Positions 17,027-26,112 of a stretch of 44,433 nucleotides of DNA are shown here, one piece after another. Position numbers and translations under genes: made by a program. The stretch is from Deltaproteobacteria bacterium (GTDB taxonomy: Bacteria; Desulfobacterota; Desulfobacteria; Desulfobacterales; UBA5852), in the NCBI GenBank assembly GCA_020444045.1, contig JAHLLS010000034.1, positions 1-44,433 of the forward strand. The letters run 5' to 3'. Numbering within the stretch: the stretch's first letter is position 1; the number at the start of each line of letters is the position of its first letter. The notes under the pieces were generated by a model that made no database searches, was not told where the DNA came from, and worked only from the letters and a program-made list of their open reading frames with translations.

Positions 17027-18724
17027 TTAACCAACGTGTTCTTCTCGGACAGGAATCTTGATGACGAACGTCGTCCCTTCGTCTATTGTGCTGTCCACAC
17101 TGATATCGCCGCCCATCTTTTTGATGATGCCGTAACAAATCGACAAACCCAGGCCGGTGCCTTTGCCCACCGGTTTGGTCGTGTAAAACGGATCGAAAAT
17201 CCGATCGAGGTTGGCGGGCGGAATGCCCGGGCCGGTATCCCGTACTTCGATGACCAACTGATTCTTTTCATGGCGGGTAGCGACAACAATTTCCCCCCCC
17301 TGCCGCTCCATGGCATCCACTGCGTTGTTGATCAGATTGAGGAACACCTGCTGCATTTCGGACGGTGAGGCCTGGATGGACGGCAAGCTCGCGTCCAATT
17401 GCGGCGTGATGGTCACTTTGGCGTATTTGGCCCGCTGTTCCGAGAGCCCCACGACCTCCTCGATCAGATCGTTGATCGAAAACTCTTGCAATCGGGCATC
17501 GGTTTTACGGGCAAAACTAAGCAGCTTGTGGGTAATTTCCTTGCAGCGCTTACCCTGTGTATTGATCTGCTTCAAAGCTCGTTCGAACTCGTCCAGGTTC
17601 TCACTCCGGGCGAAATCCTCCTCCTCCAGCAGGTCCTGAATCCATCCGGCTTCCTCGACCATGATGGCCACCGGGTTGTTGATTTCGTGAGCGATGCCGG
17701 CGGCCAGTTCACCGATGGAGGCCAGTTTGCCGGTTTCGATCACCTGCTCGTTCATCAATTCCTTGGCACGGTCGGCCTCTTTGATCCGCCCGACTTGCCG
17801 GATGGAGAGTACACTGGCCATGATGATGATACTCACCCCACCGACCAAAAAGATGACGACGGAAATGAACTGGGCACGCCTCAAATCCGAGAACGCGTCC
17901 GCGCTCTCCTGCCGGTAGACCAGCAGCCAATCTTTGTCCTTGAGCAGGGCCGTTACGTAGATACTTTTTTTGCCGTCATCACCTTCGCGCTCGGTAATCG
18001 TGACATCGTCGTTCAATTCTTTTTCGCAGTCGAAAAAATGTCCGTAGCACCCTTCGCTGGGAACGAAGTCGATCAACGGCTTAGTCTGGAATTCGCCCCT
18101 GCGGTTCAGGATATAAGCAAACCCGGTTTCCCCCACCCGTATATTTTCCACCAGGTCGTTGAACGCCACAAAATCAATAGTGGCTCGCAGAATCCACGGT
18201 TCCCCGTTGATGGTGTTCTTGACCGCAATGATGAAATGGGGCAACCGGCGCAACCCTAAGAAAACATCGCTGATCACATACTCCTTGTTCATGGCTTGCT
18301 GAAACCATTCCGTGTCTGCATAAACGGCCTCGGTCAATTTGAAAGGACCGGCATAGGCCACCTGCTGCCCGGCGCCGTTGATGACGCCGAGGTCCACGAA
18401 AACGGGGCGGTAGTTGCGCTGCAGAGAGGCCAGGGTCGACTGCAGGAAGGTTTCGTTGGTTAGATTGGCGTAACCGAGGTTTCGTGATAGAAACCGGATA
18501 TCCGCCAGTTTATCCACTAAAAAAGCATCAATTTGCTGCCGGTGTTTTTCCACCAGTTCTTCAAGGTGGGCATACACTTTTTCTTGGTAGGACGCGTAGA
18601 AATTGTAATAGATGGTGCTGCCCACCAGAAACACGGGAATGAAGGAGACAACGATGATCGCCACCGTCATATTCAGCGTCAGCGAGCGATAATAAGGTGA
18701 TAGCGACTGTTTAGTTTTCGACAT
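17027..18724 (-). CDS. Cache-domain sensor histidine kinase (module 3)
   Basis: A 565-residue kinase with the same plan as the module 1 and 2 kinases but clearly more diverged. It has a first membrane segment at about residues 17-40, a periplasmic Cache region (VDLGVINGAG, AYAGPFKL, FLGLRRLPHFIIAV, ATIDFVAF), a second segment at about 285-307, HisKA with His346 in AAGIAHEINNP, and HATPase with NLINNAVDAM, DTGPGIP and GKGTGLGL. Two Cys in the sensor part (EGCYGHFFDCEKE) are absent from modules 1 and 2 and might form a disulfide or bind a cofactor. The start at 18724 (GAGG about 12 bases upstream) leaves only about 33 bases from the predicted sigma-54 start site. Confidence 0.94.
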   Translation of the reverse strand: MSKTKQSLSPYYRSLTLNMTVAIIVVSFIPVFLVGSTIYYNFYASYQEKVYAHLEELVEKHRQQIDAFLVDKLADIRFLSRNLGYANLTNETFLQSTLASLQRNYRPVFVDLGVINGAGQQVAYAGPFKLTEAVYADTEWFQQAMNKEYVISDVFLGLRRLPHFIIAVKNTINGEPWILRATIDFVAFNDLVENIRVGETGFAYILNRRGEFQTKPLIDFVPSEGCYGHFFDCEKELNDDVTITEREGDDGKKSIYVTALLKDKDWLLVYRQESADAFSDLRRAQFISVVIFLVGGVSIIIMASVLSIRQVGRIKEADRAKELMNEQVIETGKLASIGELAAGIAHEINNPVAIMVEEAGWIQDLLEEEDFARSENLDEFERALKQINTQGKRCKEITHKLLSFARKTDARLQEFSINDLIEEVVGLSEQRAKYAKVTITPQLDASLPSIQASPSEMQQVFLNLINNAVDAMERQGGEIVVATRHEKNQLVIEVRDTGPGIPPANLDRIFDPFYTTKPVGKGTGLGLSICYGIIKKMGGDISVDSTIDEGTTFVIKIPVREEHVG

Positions 18725-18768
18725 GGGACCCTGTTTCCTCTTCGGCAATGAAGGTGCCCCTCCGAAGA

Positions 18769-18783
18769 GCAACAACCATGCCA
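18769..18783 (-). promoter_or_regulatory. sigma-54 (-24/-12) promoter of module 3
   Basis: The minus strand reads TGGCATGGTTGTTGC, with exact spacing and perfect TTGC at -12. Predicted start is near 18757, before the kinase gene at 18724. It overlaps a longer in-frame start of the kinase ORF (18784), which supports the shorter start. Confidence 0.83.
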
Positions 18784-18874
18784 CAGGGGATACATGATAT
18801 CCATTTCTAACCTACTGTTTATTCTAATTTTTTTAATTTTTAGGAGAATGTTAGAAGATAAATGCATCGACGTG

Positions 18875-18891
18875 TGTCGGTTTTCTTTACA
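18875..18891 (-). promoter_or_regulatory. conserved 17-bp upstream activator element (module 3)
   Basis: In gene orientation it reads TGTAAAGAAAACCGACA, centred about 113 bp upstream of the -12 GC. A GTGTCG arm overlapping it at 18873-18878 has an inverted partner CGACAC at 18907-18912, so a second half-site may be present. The remaining gap up to 19117 holds no gene. Confidence 0.68.
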
Positions 18892-19117
18892 GGGTGCAAA
18901 AAACAACGACACTGGCTAAGGACGATTTTCATCGAATACGGTGGTCAAGAGGCAGCCGGCAGAGAGCGGGCAAGCGATGATGCCGGCCGGTCAATCAACC
19001 CGGACCACACACCACAGAAGCCCAAAGAGCCCCGTCGGCCTGCGCTCTGGAGACAGTTTAAATTGTTGATCATCGTGCAGCGGCGGGCGATGGACCCCTT
19101 TGCATCAAACAAGGCCG

Positions 19118-20554
19118 TCAGGCATCGCCTTGATAAACCGCGGTCTCAATTTTGAGATGGTATTTATCGATTTTGGCATGCAGCGTCGGCCGGGACATTC
19201 CCAACAGCTTGGCGGCACGGGATCGATTGCCGCCGGTGTACTGCAACGCTTCATGAATAAGGATGCGGGCAAAAAAATCCATGCAGCGATCGTACAAGTT
19301 ATCCGTATCCTCCGCTTTGGCGGCATCGCGGAACCAGCGCCGGATATCGCTTTCCAGGCTGCCGCTTTCCGCCTGCGGATGATTGTCCTTGCCCGCCAAG
19401 GCCGCCGCGATATCGGGCGGACCGATAGGCGCACCGCGGTTGAAGATCAGTGTTTTTTGGAGGGTGTTGGCCAGTTCCCGGACGTTGCCGGGCCAGCGGT
19501 TATTGGTTAAGGTGGCCAAGGCCCCCTCGGTGATACCCGGATTTTTTATCCCCAGCTCCGCTGCGAATCGATCCAGGAAATACGTGCTCAGCAGTGGAAT
19601 ATCGGTAATCCGTTCCCGCAGAGGGGGCAGACCAATGGTAATGACCTTGAGCCGGTAATAGAGGTCCTCACGAAAAAGGGCCTGAGAGATGAGCGTCTCC
19701 AGGTCCCGGTTGGTGGCGGCGATAATCCGCACATCCACCGGAATGGTCTCCCGTCCGCCAAGACGTTCGATTTTTTTCTCCTGCAACAGTCGGAGGATTT
19801 TGGTTTGGAGATTGACGGGCATATCGCCGATTTCATCAAGAAATACCGTGCCGCCGCCGGCCTGCTCGATCTTGCCCAGCCGACGATGGGCCGCGCCGGT
19901 AAACGCACCTTTCTCGTAACCGAAAAGCTCGCTTTCCAGCAGGGTTTCGGGCAACGCCACGCAATTGATCACAAGAAAGGGTTTGTCCGCACGCTGGCTG
20001 TGCTGATAAATCGCCCGCGCCACCAACTCTTTGCCGGTGCCCGTTTCGCCGCGAATCAAAACGGTGGCATCCGTCGAAGCCACGCGCCCGACCATTTTAA
20101 AAACCTGCTGCATGGCATCGCTGCGTCCGATGATGGCGTCGCGGTCGGTTTTTGCGGGGGCGTCGCCCATATTCACCGGAGAGCGCATAAACCTTCCGGT
20201 CTCAAGCGCCTGGCCGATGGTTTTCAGCATAGCCGGTATGTCGAAAGGCTTGAGGATATAGTCAAACGCACCCATCTTGGTGGCTTCAATGGCGGTTTCG
20301 GTGGTGCTGAAAGCGGTCATGATAATGACCGGCAGCTTGGGCTCAAGCATATGGATGGCCCGAAACGTTTCCAGCCCGTTCATCCCGGGGAGACGGACAT
20401 CGAGCACCACCACGTCGGGCAACGCGGCGCCGACGATTTGCAGGCCCTCCTCACCGGAGGCCGCGCTTTGCACCTGATGGCCTTCTTCGATCAGCAGTTT
20501 GGCAAAACTTTTGCGCAGCTGATCGTCATCGTCGATGATTAGGATGTGACTCAT
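19118..20554 (-). CDS. NtrC-family sigma-54-dependent response regulator
   Basis: A 478-residue three-domain activator. The receiver (residues 1-120) has DDDD at 8-11, phospho-acceptor Asp52 and Lys102 in LKPFD. The AAA+ domain (about 140-380) has Walker A GETGTGKE at 169-176, the sigma-54 contact loop GAFTGA at 216-221 and Walker B VFLDEIGDM. The C-terminus has a Fis-type helix-turn-helix (GGNRSRAAKLLGMSRPTLHA). AAGGAG precedes the ATG, which lies 29 bases inside the kinase gene, so the two are coupled. It is the only complete sigma-54 activator in the window and the best candidate to bind the TGTAAA-n7-GACA elements, including the one before its own operon. Confidence 0.96.
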   Translation of the reverse strand: MSHILIIDDDDQLRKSFAKLLIEEGHQVQSAASGEEGLQIVGAALPDVVVLDVRLPGMNGLETFRAIHMLEPKLPVIIMTAFSTTETAIEATKMGAFDYILKPFDIPAMLKTIGQALETGRFMRSPVNMGDAPAKTDRDAIIGRSDAMQQVFKMVGRVASTDATVLIRGETGTGKELVARAIYQHSQRADKPFLVINCVALPETLLESELFGYEKGAFTGAAHRRLGKIEQAGGGTVFLDEIGDMPVNLQTKILRLLQEKKIERLGGRETIPVDVRIIAATNRDLETLISQALFREDLYYRLKVITIGLPPLRERITDIPLLSTYFLDRFAAELGIKNPGITEGALATLTNNRWPGNVRELANTLQKTLIFNRGAPIGPPDIAAALAGKDNHPQAESGSLESDIRRWFRDAAKAEDTDNLYDRCMDFFARILIHEALQYTGGNRSRAAKLLGMSRPTLHAKIDKYHLKIETAVYQGDA

Positions 20555-22043
20555 CGGTTGACTCCTTTACCGGCAGTGTCACGATAAGGGTTGCCCCACC
20601 GCCTTCGGTTTCGGCGATATCCAGCCACCCGTGATGTTCGTCGATGATACGTTTGGCAATGCTCATCCCCAATCCGGTGCCTTCTTCTTTGGTGGTAAAA
20701 AAAGGATCAAAGACTTTGGGGCGGAGCGCTTCGGGAATCCCGGGGCCATTGTCACTCACACGGATGACGGCCTCGCGCCGGGCATCCTTACCCCGGGCCA
20801 CCACTTCTTCGATCCGAATGGTCCCCCCTCTTTCCATGGCTTCGCAGGCATTGATCACGAGGTTCACCAGGACTTCTTTCAATTGATCCGGATCGGCATC
20901 CACCGCGGGAAGAAGGGGGTTGCTGCGGATCACCTCGACATGAACATCATAGGATTTCAGGCGATGGGACAGGAGTTGCAGCACCGTGTCCACCACAGCC
21001 GAGGGACTGATGCGTTGCATGACCAGCTTGGGCGGGCGGGAAAATTCCAGAAAATTTTGCACGATGGTGTCGATGTGGCGAATTTCCTCGGAAACGACAT
21101 CGAAATCTTCCTGTTGGGCGTCGTTCAATTTAAGGCTGCGCTCGAGGGAGAACAGTCGCATTTTCACCGAGGTGAACGGATTGCGGATACTGTGCGCCAT
21201 TCCGGCCGCCAGTTTGCCAACGACGGCCAGTTTTTTGGCCTGCAGAAGGTTTTCCCGGCTTTTCTCCAATTCGGATTGCGTGGAATCCATATTGTCCAGC
21301 AGGTCGTAAACCCGGTGACTGAGGATTTTGATGACGTTTTCCTTCTTCGTCACGACGTCTTCATGCGTGACGGCTTGAATCAGTCGCCGTATCGGTCCCA
21401 AGATTTCTTTTACGACGATCATGGCCAGGAAAAGCGCCAGGATAAAATTCGCCAGAATCGCCACCACGGCGATCGTTCGAAGCTTTAGAGCCTCGGCGCG
21501 GCTTTCCTGCCGGGCTTCGATGATGTTTTGCACATTGACGGTCTTGAACTTGTCGCACAGGTCGAGAATGGTAAAAAAGCGTTCGCGCACATCTTCGTGC
21601 AACACGGCCCCCGCGTCGGAACGGCCGTTTTTATAGAGCAAAATCACTTTGTCCCGGGAGTGAACATACTGGCGGTATTCGGCGGCAATGCGGTTGATCG
21701 TGTCTTTTTGATCCGGGGAGACGGCAAGTGACTGGGCATCTTCTAATTTCTGGTCGAAGCGTTCCTGATATTCACGCAACTGCCGCAGCCAGTCCGGATT
21801 TCCGTCCAGAAAGTAGTAGGAAACGAATCCTTTCTGGTTGGCTAAAGCGATCTGCAGATCTTCGGCAGTTTCCAGCAGCACCATATTTTCGTCGGTGACG
21901 GTGGTGATGAGTCCTTCGATCCGGTAAGTATACCAGATCATCACCACGGCGCCCAAGAAGGTGATCAGGACCAGCGAGGCCAGCATCAAGTAAATTCGCT
22001 TGCGCAGAACGATGCGGTTCCAAATAGGAATATTAAAGGGCAT
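20526..22043 (-). CDS. sensor histidine kinase partner of the NtrC regulator
   Basis: A 505-residue kinase. It has a membrane segment at about 17-37, a periplasmic helical region of about 150 residues (four-helix-bundle type rather than Cache, judging by its charged helical pattern), a second segment at about 191-213, a linker helix, HisKA with His284 in AAGMAHSIRNPF, and HATPase with NLVINACEAME, DNGPGIP, VFDPFFTT and GTGLGMS. The HSIRNPF form of the H box is typical of NtrB/AtoS/ZraS-like kinases paired with NtrC regulators. No strong ribosome site is seen before the ATG. It is first in an operon with the NtrC gene. Confidence 0.94.
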   Translation of the reverse strand: MPFNIPIWNRIVLRKRIYLMLASLVLITFLGAVVMIWYTYRIEGLITTVTDENMVLLETAEDLQIALANQKGFVSYYFLDGNPDWLRQLREYQERFDQKLEDAQSLAVSPDQKDTINRIAAEYRQYVHSRDKVILLYKNGRSDAGAVLHEDVRERFFTILDLCDKFKTVNVQNIIEARQESRAEALKLRTIAVVAILANFILALFLAMIVVKEILGPIRRLIQAVTHEDVVTKKENVIKILSHRVYDLLDNMDSTQSELEKSRENLLQAKKLAVVGKLAAGMAHSIRNPFTSVKMRLFSLERSLKLNDAQQEDFDVVSEEIRHIDTIVQNFLEFSRPPKLVMQRISPSAVVDTVLQLLSHRLKSYDVHVEVIRSNPLLPAVDADPDQLKEVLVNLVINACEAMERGGTIRIEEVVARGKDARREAVIRVSDNGPGIPEALRPKVFDPFFTTKEEGTGLGMSIAKRIIDEHHGWLDIAETEGGGATLIVTLPVKESTDESHPNHRR

Positions 22044-22220
22044 GGTCAGAAGGCCTAAATCGTATCCTGATCAGCATATGCCACAATGGGCCTGCGGGGG
22101 TGACGAACGAACCACCGCACTTGCGATCGATCCATGCTGGTATGCCCTCGGCAACGCCGTCGGCGCGCTCGGATGGCATCCCCTTTTCGCCAGAAAACGA
22201 ATCGCAACCCGTTAGAGACA

Positions 22221-22235
22221 GCAAAGCACATGCCA
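22221..22235 (-). promoter_or_regulatory. sigma-54 (-24/-12) promoter of the kinase-NtrC operon
   Basis: The minus strand reads TGGCATGTGCTTTGC, with exact spacing and a perfect TTTGC at -12. Predicted start is near 22209, giving a leader of about 165 bases. A sigma-54 promoter in front of a sigma-54 activator implies autoregulation. Confidence 0.82.
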
Positions 22236-22333
22236 AACCACAAGCGTGATTCCCGAAAACCGGCAAATGGCGGGCCGTGCCGGGACTCAGATGCGAATCC
22301 TCATAAAAAATCAAAAAAAGAACCGCATTAAGG

Positions 22334-22350
22334 TGTCAGATTTTTTTACA
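22334..22350 (-). promoter_or_regulatory. conserved 17-bp upstream activator element (kinase-NtrC operon)
   Basis: In gene orientation it reads TGTAAAAAAATCTGACA, centred about 120 bp upstream of the -12 GC. It matches the elements of the three transporter modules. The remaining sequence up to 22480 is AT-rich with no gene. Confidence 0.72.
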
Positions 22351-22480
22351 GTTAGCAAATTAAATTTAAAATGGTAGAGGTTTGTGAAGGGTGCTGAATG
22401 GGAAGCAAGACGATTTTTTGGATAAACCAACGCCTGCGGTTTACTGTCTGACAGAAAAGTTGCCGTGGGGTAATTCATCA

Positions 22481-24304
22481 TCAACGAAATACGATGAAAC
22501 ACCCCAGCGTGATCAGCGTGGGGACCATGCTGGCGGCCAGCAGCATGAGGGGCGAAATACCGTTTTCAAAATAATTTTTCAAAATGCTCTGTCCAGCCGG
22601 GTTGGGCGCATTGGCGATAATGGTCAACCCCCCACCGGCGACAGCCCCGGCCACCACGGCGTACTTGAGGCTATCGGTCAGATTCGGCACAAGGGTACTG
22701 AGAAATGTAATGGCGGCATTGTCGTTGAATGCCGTAAGACCCGCGGCACCCAGCATCAGCGGGATTTCCGAGAGCGCCCCCAGCACCGGCGCAATCCACC
22801 ATCCCTGCACGCCCCCGTGGATCACCAAGCCCCCCAGGAAAAACCCCACCAACAAAGGCGGCCTCAAATCGATGCGGTTCTGGTAAGGTGCCGTCACTTG
22901 CGAAAACCCAAGAAAAAACAAAAGGCCGGGAATAAAAATGGCAGGATCGTGAGCGTTCAGGATGGTCCAGCCCATGAACATCACGTGGAACACGATGACG
23001 ACGGCAGGTACCGGATCATCGCGGCTATCCCACTCAGGGTCGAGATAATCCGGTCGCTGATCCTCCGGCAGCAATACCGGAAACGTCCGGCGGAGATTCT
23101 GGCGCTTGATTTCTTCAAAGCGCATATCGAATGCTCCCCTTGCCAGCTCGGATGAAATGCCGCGGGCCCGCAATTGATTTTCATGCTTCTTACGAAGTTT
23201 TTTTTCAATCGTTCTTTTTAACTCGCTGTAACGTTTTTCGATGACGTCGGGAAACCCCATCTCTTCACTCAACCCAACTCCCATCCCGTCGAATTCCGGT
23301 TCAAACTCGGTTCGTTGAATGAAGGTTCGCATGATGTCGTCTTTGAGGCTGACGACGGCATAGGCCTCTTCCAGTTGAAATAGCTCACGGCGAAAAATAA
23401 AATAGTACAAGCCGTTGGACACCAGAATCGCCAGCGTCGCTTTCCAGCCGAAATGGGTGAGCATGTAAATCGTGTCCCAATGCCACGGCTCGGATACCAT
23501 GAGCACCGGTGGGGCGGCAAAACTCGACAGGGTCCCGCCTATCGAGATATTGACGAACAGAAGTCCGATTGTGGCGTATTTAAAGGACTTTCCAGGATTG
23601 AGGTCATAGAATTTGCGGCCCAGTAAAAGCGCACTGATGGTCATGGCGGCAGGCTCGGTTATCAGGGATCCGAGCAGCGGCCCAATGGTCAGGATCGTCA
23701 TCCACCAGGCCCGAAGGGTTCCGCCCAGCAGTCCGGCAATATGTGCCATGGCGGATTCCGCAAGCTTCAGGATCGGACGCGTGGCCGCCAGGGTCATGAT
23801 GACCACTACGAACATGGGTTCCGTAAAGTTGACCCGCTGGGTAATGTAATAATGAAGGGTATTCCAATCGTAAAAAAAGAAAATGGCAACGGTGAGGGCC
23901 GCTGCCCACAGGCCGAAAACCACTTCGATCTCTCCCAGAAAATGGAACACTTCAGCACCGATGTGCACCGAATGGCGATCGACAAGGCCGTTTTCAATCC
24001 GCATCTGGTGCTCATGCTCCCAGCGGTGGGCCACCTTCAGAAAACGGCTGGTCAGAAAGGTATGCAATATGGCAGCAAAAAAGATGGCCGTTGCCGCCAG
24101 ATTGAAGGGGTCTAGGCGGATACGGTTGAGGAGAATGGCGCCAAGTCCATCGACATTGCCATCATCATAACTGTCGAGGCTTCTTGGAAATTCAGGCGTA
24201 TCGATCGAAGAGGCGTACCCGCTTCCGGCGCCTAACACCGGGGATGCCATCAACAGGAAAGCGATTGCCGCCCAAACAACATGTCCGCCGGACCATCTCA
24301 GCAC
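22481..24304 (-). CDS. putative Na+/H+ antiporter-family membrane protein
   Basis: A 607-residue protein with an N-terminal signal-like segment (residues 8-25, ending ASPVLGAGS), about ten or more hydrophobic segments, and a charged cytoplasmic insert of about 110 residues (roughly 330-430, with KRYSELKRTIEKKLRKKHENQ). Motifs such as ITEPAAMTISALLLGRKF and NDNAAITFLSTLVPNL, together with NAPNPAGQSILK, match my recollection of the putative Na+/H+ antiporter family related to the ion-transporter superfamily. The start is GTG with AGGAGA eight bases upstream. It is a single-gene unit; a weak sigma-54-like site lies upstream at 24369. Confidence 0.8.
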   Translation of the reverse strand: MLRWSGGHVVWAAIAFLLMASPVLGAGSGYASSIDTPEFPRSLDSYDDGNVDGLGAILLNRIRLDPFNLAATAIFFAAILHTFLTSRFLKVAHRWEHEHQMRIENGLVDRHSVHIGAEVFHFLGEIEVVFGLWAAALTVAIFFFYDWNTLHYYITQRVNFTEPMFVVVIMTLAATRPILKLAESAMAHIAGLLGGTLRAWWMTILTIGPLLGSLITEPAAMTISALLLGRKFYDLNPGKSFKYATIGLLFVNISIGGTLSSFAAPPVLMVSEPWHWDTIYMLTHFGWKATLAILVSNGLYYFIFRRELFQLEEAYAVVSLKDDIMRTFIQRTEFEPEFDGMGVGLSEEMGFPDVIEKRYSELKRTIEKKLRKKHENQLRARGISSELARGAFDMRFEEIKRQNLRRTFPVLLPEDQRPDYLDPEWDSRDDPVPAVVIVFHVMFMGWTILNAHDPAIFIPGLLFFLGFSQVTAPYQNRIDLRPPLLVGFFLGGLVIHGGVQGWWIAPVLGALSEIPLMLGAAGLTAFNDNAAITFLSTLVPNLTDSLKYAVVAGAVAGGGLTIIANAPNPAGQSILKNYFENGISPLMLLAASMVPTLITLGCFIVFR

Positions 24305-24368
24305 GCTGGACTCTCCTTGCCGCTATGAATTGGAGATTGATCATACCAGGGATTTCTTCGCCGTCAAG

Positions 24369-24383
24369 GCCGCACCCATGCCA
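24369..24383 (-). promoter_or_regulatory. weak sigma-54-like site before antiporter gene
   Basis: The minus strand reads TGGCATGGGTGCGGC. The -24 half is the same TGGCATG as in the strong promoters and the GC spacing is right, but the -12 half is CGGC instead of TTGC. No upstream TGTAAA-n7-GACA element is seen at the expected distance. Confidence 0.3.
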
Positions 24384-24483
24384 AGTCCAGTTTATCGACG
24401 TACCGCTCACCAAAAACGCCAGCCATGGGGGTCAATCCACGGCTGGCGTCAGGCCGTTAACTCCGGCGACCCGTCGATGCGGC

Positions 24484-26112
24484 TTACTGTTGCCAGTAGG
24501 GGTTGATGATGTCTTCAAATATGGTCATGGCGGCCTCGGCCCCCATGCCGGTGGCCGTAACGATCTGCTTGTAGCCCCCCTCCACATCGCCGGCCGCGTA
24601 TATTCCGGGGATATTGGTACGGTGTTTGGCATCGCGGGCGATATACCCCTCTTCGGTAAGTTCCAGCCCTATTTTACTGGCCAATTCTACCGCCGGTGTA
24701 TAGCCAATGGACAGAAAAACACCGTCCACCGGCATGGTCGAAGTTTCATTGGTCTGGTTATTGAAAAGCTCAACCGAGGTCACCCGCTCCTCTCCCAAAA
24801 TATCCTTTATTTCCGTATTCCAAAGGACGGGGATACCGGATTCATTGAGATTTTTGACGAGAAACTCCTGGGCGCGCAAAGTGTCGCGTCGATGCACAAG
24901 GGTAACCGCGACCCCCATGTGGTGAAGGTGAAGCGCTTCGGTCACGGCACTGTTGCCGCCCCCCACCATGAGGACCTTTTTGTCACGGAAGAGCGGCCCG
25001 TCACAGGTCGCACAGTAGCTCACCCCCCGGCCACTCAGTCGTTTTTCGCCCGGCACACCGAGCATGCGGTGGCTGGCACCCGTCGCCAGCAGAATGGTCT
25101 TGGTCATGAACTTGCGCCGTGTGGTTTGCACCTCGTGCGGTGTTCCCAGCTTAATGTCGATGACTTTTTCACCCTGGAAAATCTGCACGTATTCCAGCGC
25201 ATGATTGACCATGATGTCCACCAGGGTTTTCCCCCCCACCTGGGTAAAACCGGGGTAATTTTCGACAATAGGTGTCGTGGCGACCTGACCGCCGAGAGCA
25301 TTGGCCTCCACCAAAGCGGTCTTGAGGCCGCTGCGAACGGCGTAGATCGCCGCGGTGATCCCGGCCGGCCCGCCCCCCACGATCGTAAGGTCGGTTTCCA
25401 CCACTTCGGCATCCACATCGGGAATAAAAATGGTCTGGGGCTCGAGCTTCTGCAGCGAGCTCATAAAGACTTCTTCGGCCTGGGCGCCCTGGCCGATCAG
25501 GGTTTCGTTGGCGTAGGCCACGGGGACACTCTGGGCCGCATACTGTTGGGCGATGTCCGGGCGGCATTGGATATCGATGAGTTCAAGCGAAATCAGATCC
25601 GGTCGTGCCACCGCCGCCTTGGCCCCATTGACCGCTTCCTGGGGACAATAGGGGCAGGACGGGCTGATGAAGACTTTTACATGACGCGGCCCATCGATGC
25701 GTTCGAGAACCTTCAAAGACTGCTCGCTGGCATTACTGTTGCCCGAACCCACCAGCAACAGCAGTTCCAGAAAAGTCCGGGCCTCCTCGCCCATGGGCGC
25801 ACCAATCCAACGGATATTGTATTGATCCGGTGCAATCACCAGGGTTGGCGAAACCGTGACGTTATGCTGGCGTGCCTTTTCATGACTCAAATCATATTCG
25901 TGCAGCGTAATCTTGTCCGTAAGCTCACGAAAGGCGCGAATGACCTGGCGGTTGGCCTGGGCGAAGACATCATCCCTTGATTTTTCAGTAAAGAGCAACA
26001 GCGGGATTTCATTTGGCATCTGGGCAAAGGTCTCGCGCAGTTGATTGAGAAAGGCTTGGCCGTCAGCCCGATTCGGTGCTGAATTAGCTTCCATACCTGC
26101 CATTTCCATCAT
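24484..26112 (-). CDS. AhpF-like thioredoxin reductase fusion (FAD/NAD(P) disulfide oxidoreductase)
   Basis: A 542-residue flavoprotein. Residues 1-225 form a tandem thioredoxin/glutaredoxin-fold region whose second fold has the redox pair Cys153-Pro-Tyr-Cys156. Residues 240-542 are a thioredoxin-reductase module with the FAD-binding GGGPAG (246-251), redox pair Cys367-Ala-Thr-Cys370, NAD(P)-binding GGGNSAVTEA and the C-terminal FAD motif YAAGDVEGG. The layout equals AhpF, the reductase of peroxiredoxin AhpC, but no ahpC lies beside it. It could reduce another thiol partner. GGAGG lies seven bases before the tandem ATG. It is a single-gene unit. Confidence 0.92.
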   Translation of the reverse strand: MMEMAGMEANSAPNRADGQAFLNQLRETFAQMPNEIPLLLFTEKSRDDVFAQANRQVIRAFRELTDKITLHEYDLSHEKARQHNVTVSPTLVIAPDQYNIRWIGAPMGEEARTFLELLLLVGSGNSNASEQSLKVLERIDGPRHVKVFISPSCPYCPQEAVNGAKAAVARPDLISLELIDIQCRPDIAQQYAAQSVPVAYANETLIGQGAQAEEVFMSSLQKLEPQTIFIPDVDAEVVETDLTIVGGGPAGITAAIYAVRSGLKTALVEANALGGQVATTPIVENYPGFTQVGGKTLVDIMVNHALEYVQIFQGEKVIDIKLGTPHEVQTTRRKFMTKTILLATGASHRMLGVPGEKRLSGRGVSYCATCDGPLFRDKKVLMVGGGNSAVTEALHLHHMGVAVTLVHRRDTLRAQEFLVKNLNESGIPVLWNTEIKDILGEERVTSVELFNNQTNETSTMPVDGVFLSIGYTPAVELASKIGLELTEEGYIARDAKHRTNIPGIYAAGDVEGGYKQIVTATGMGAEAAMTIFEDIINPYWQQ

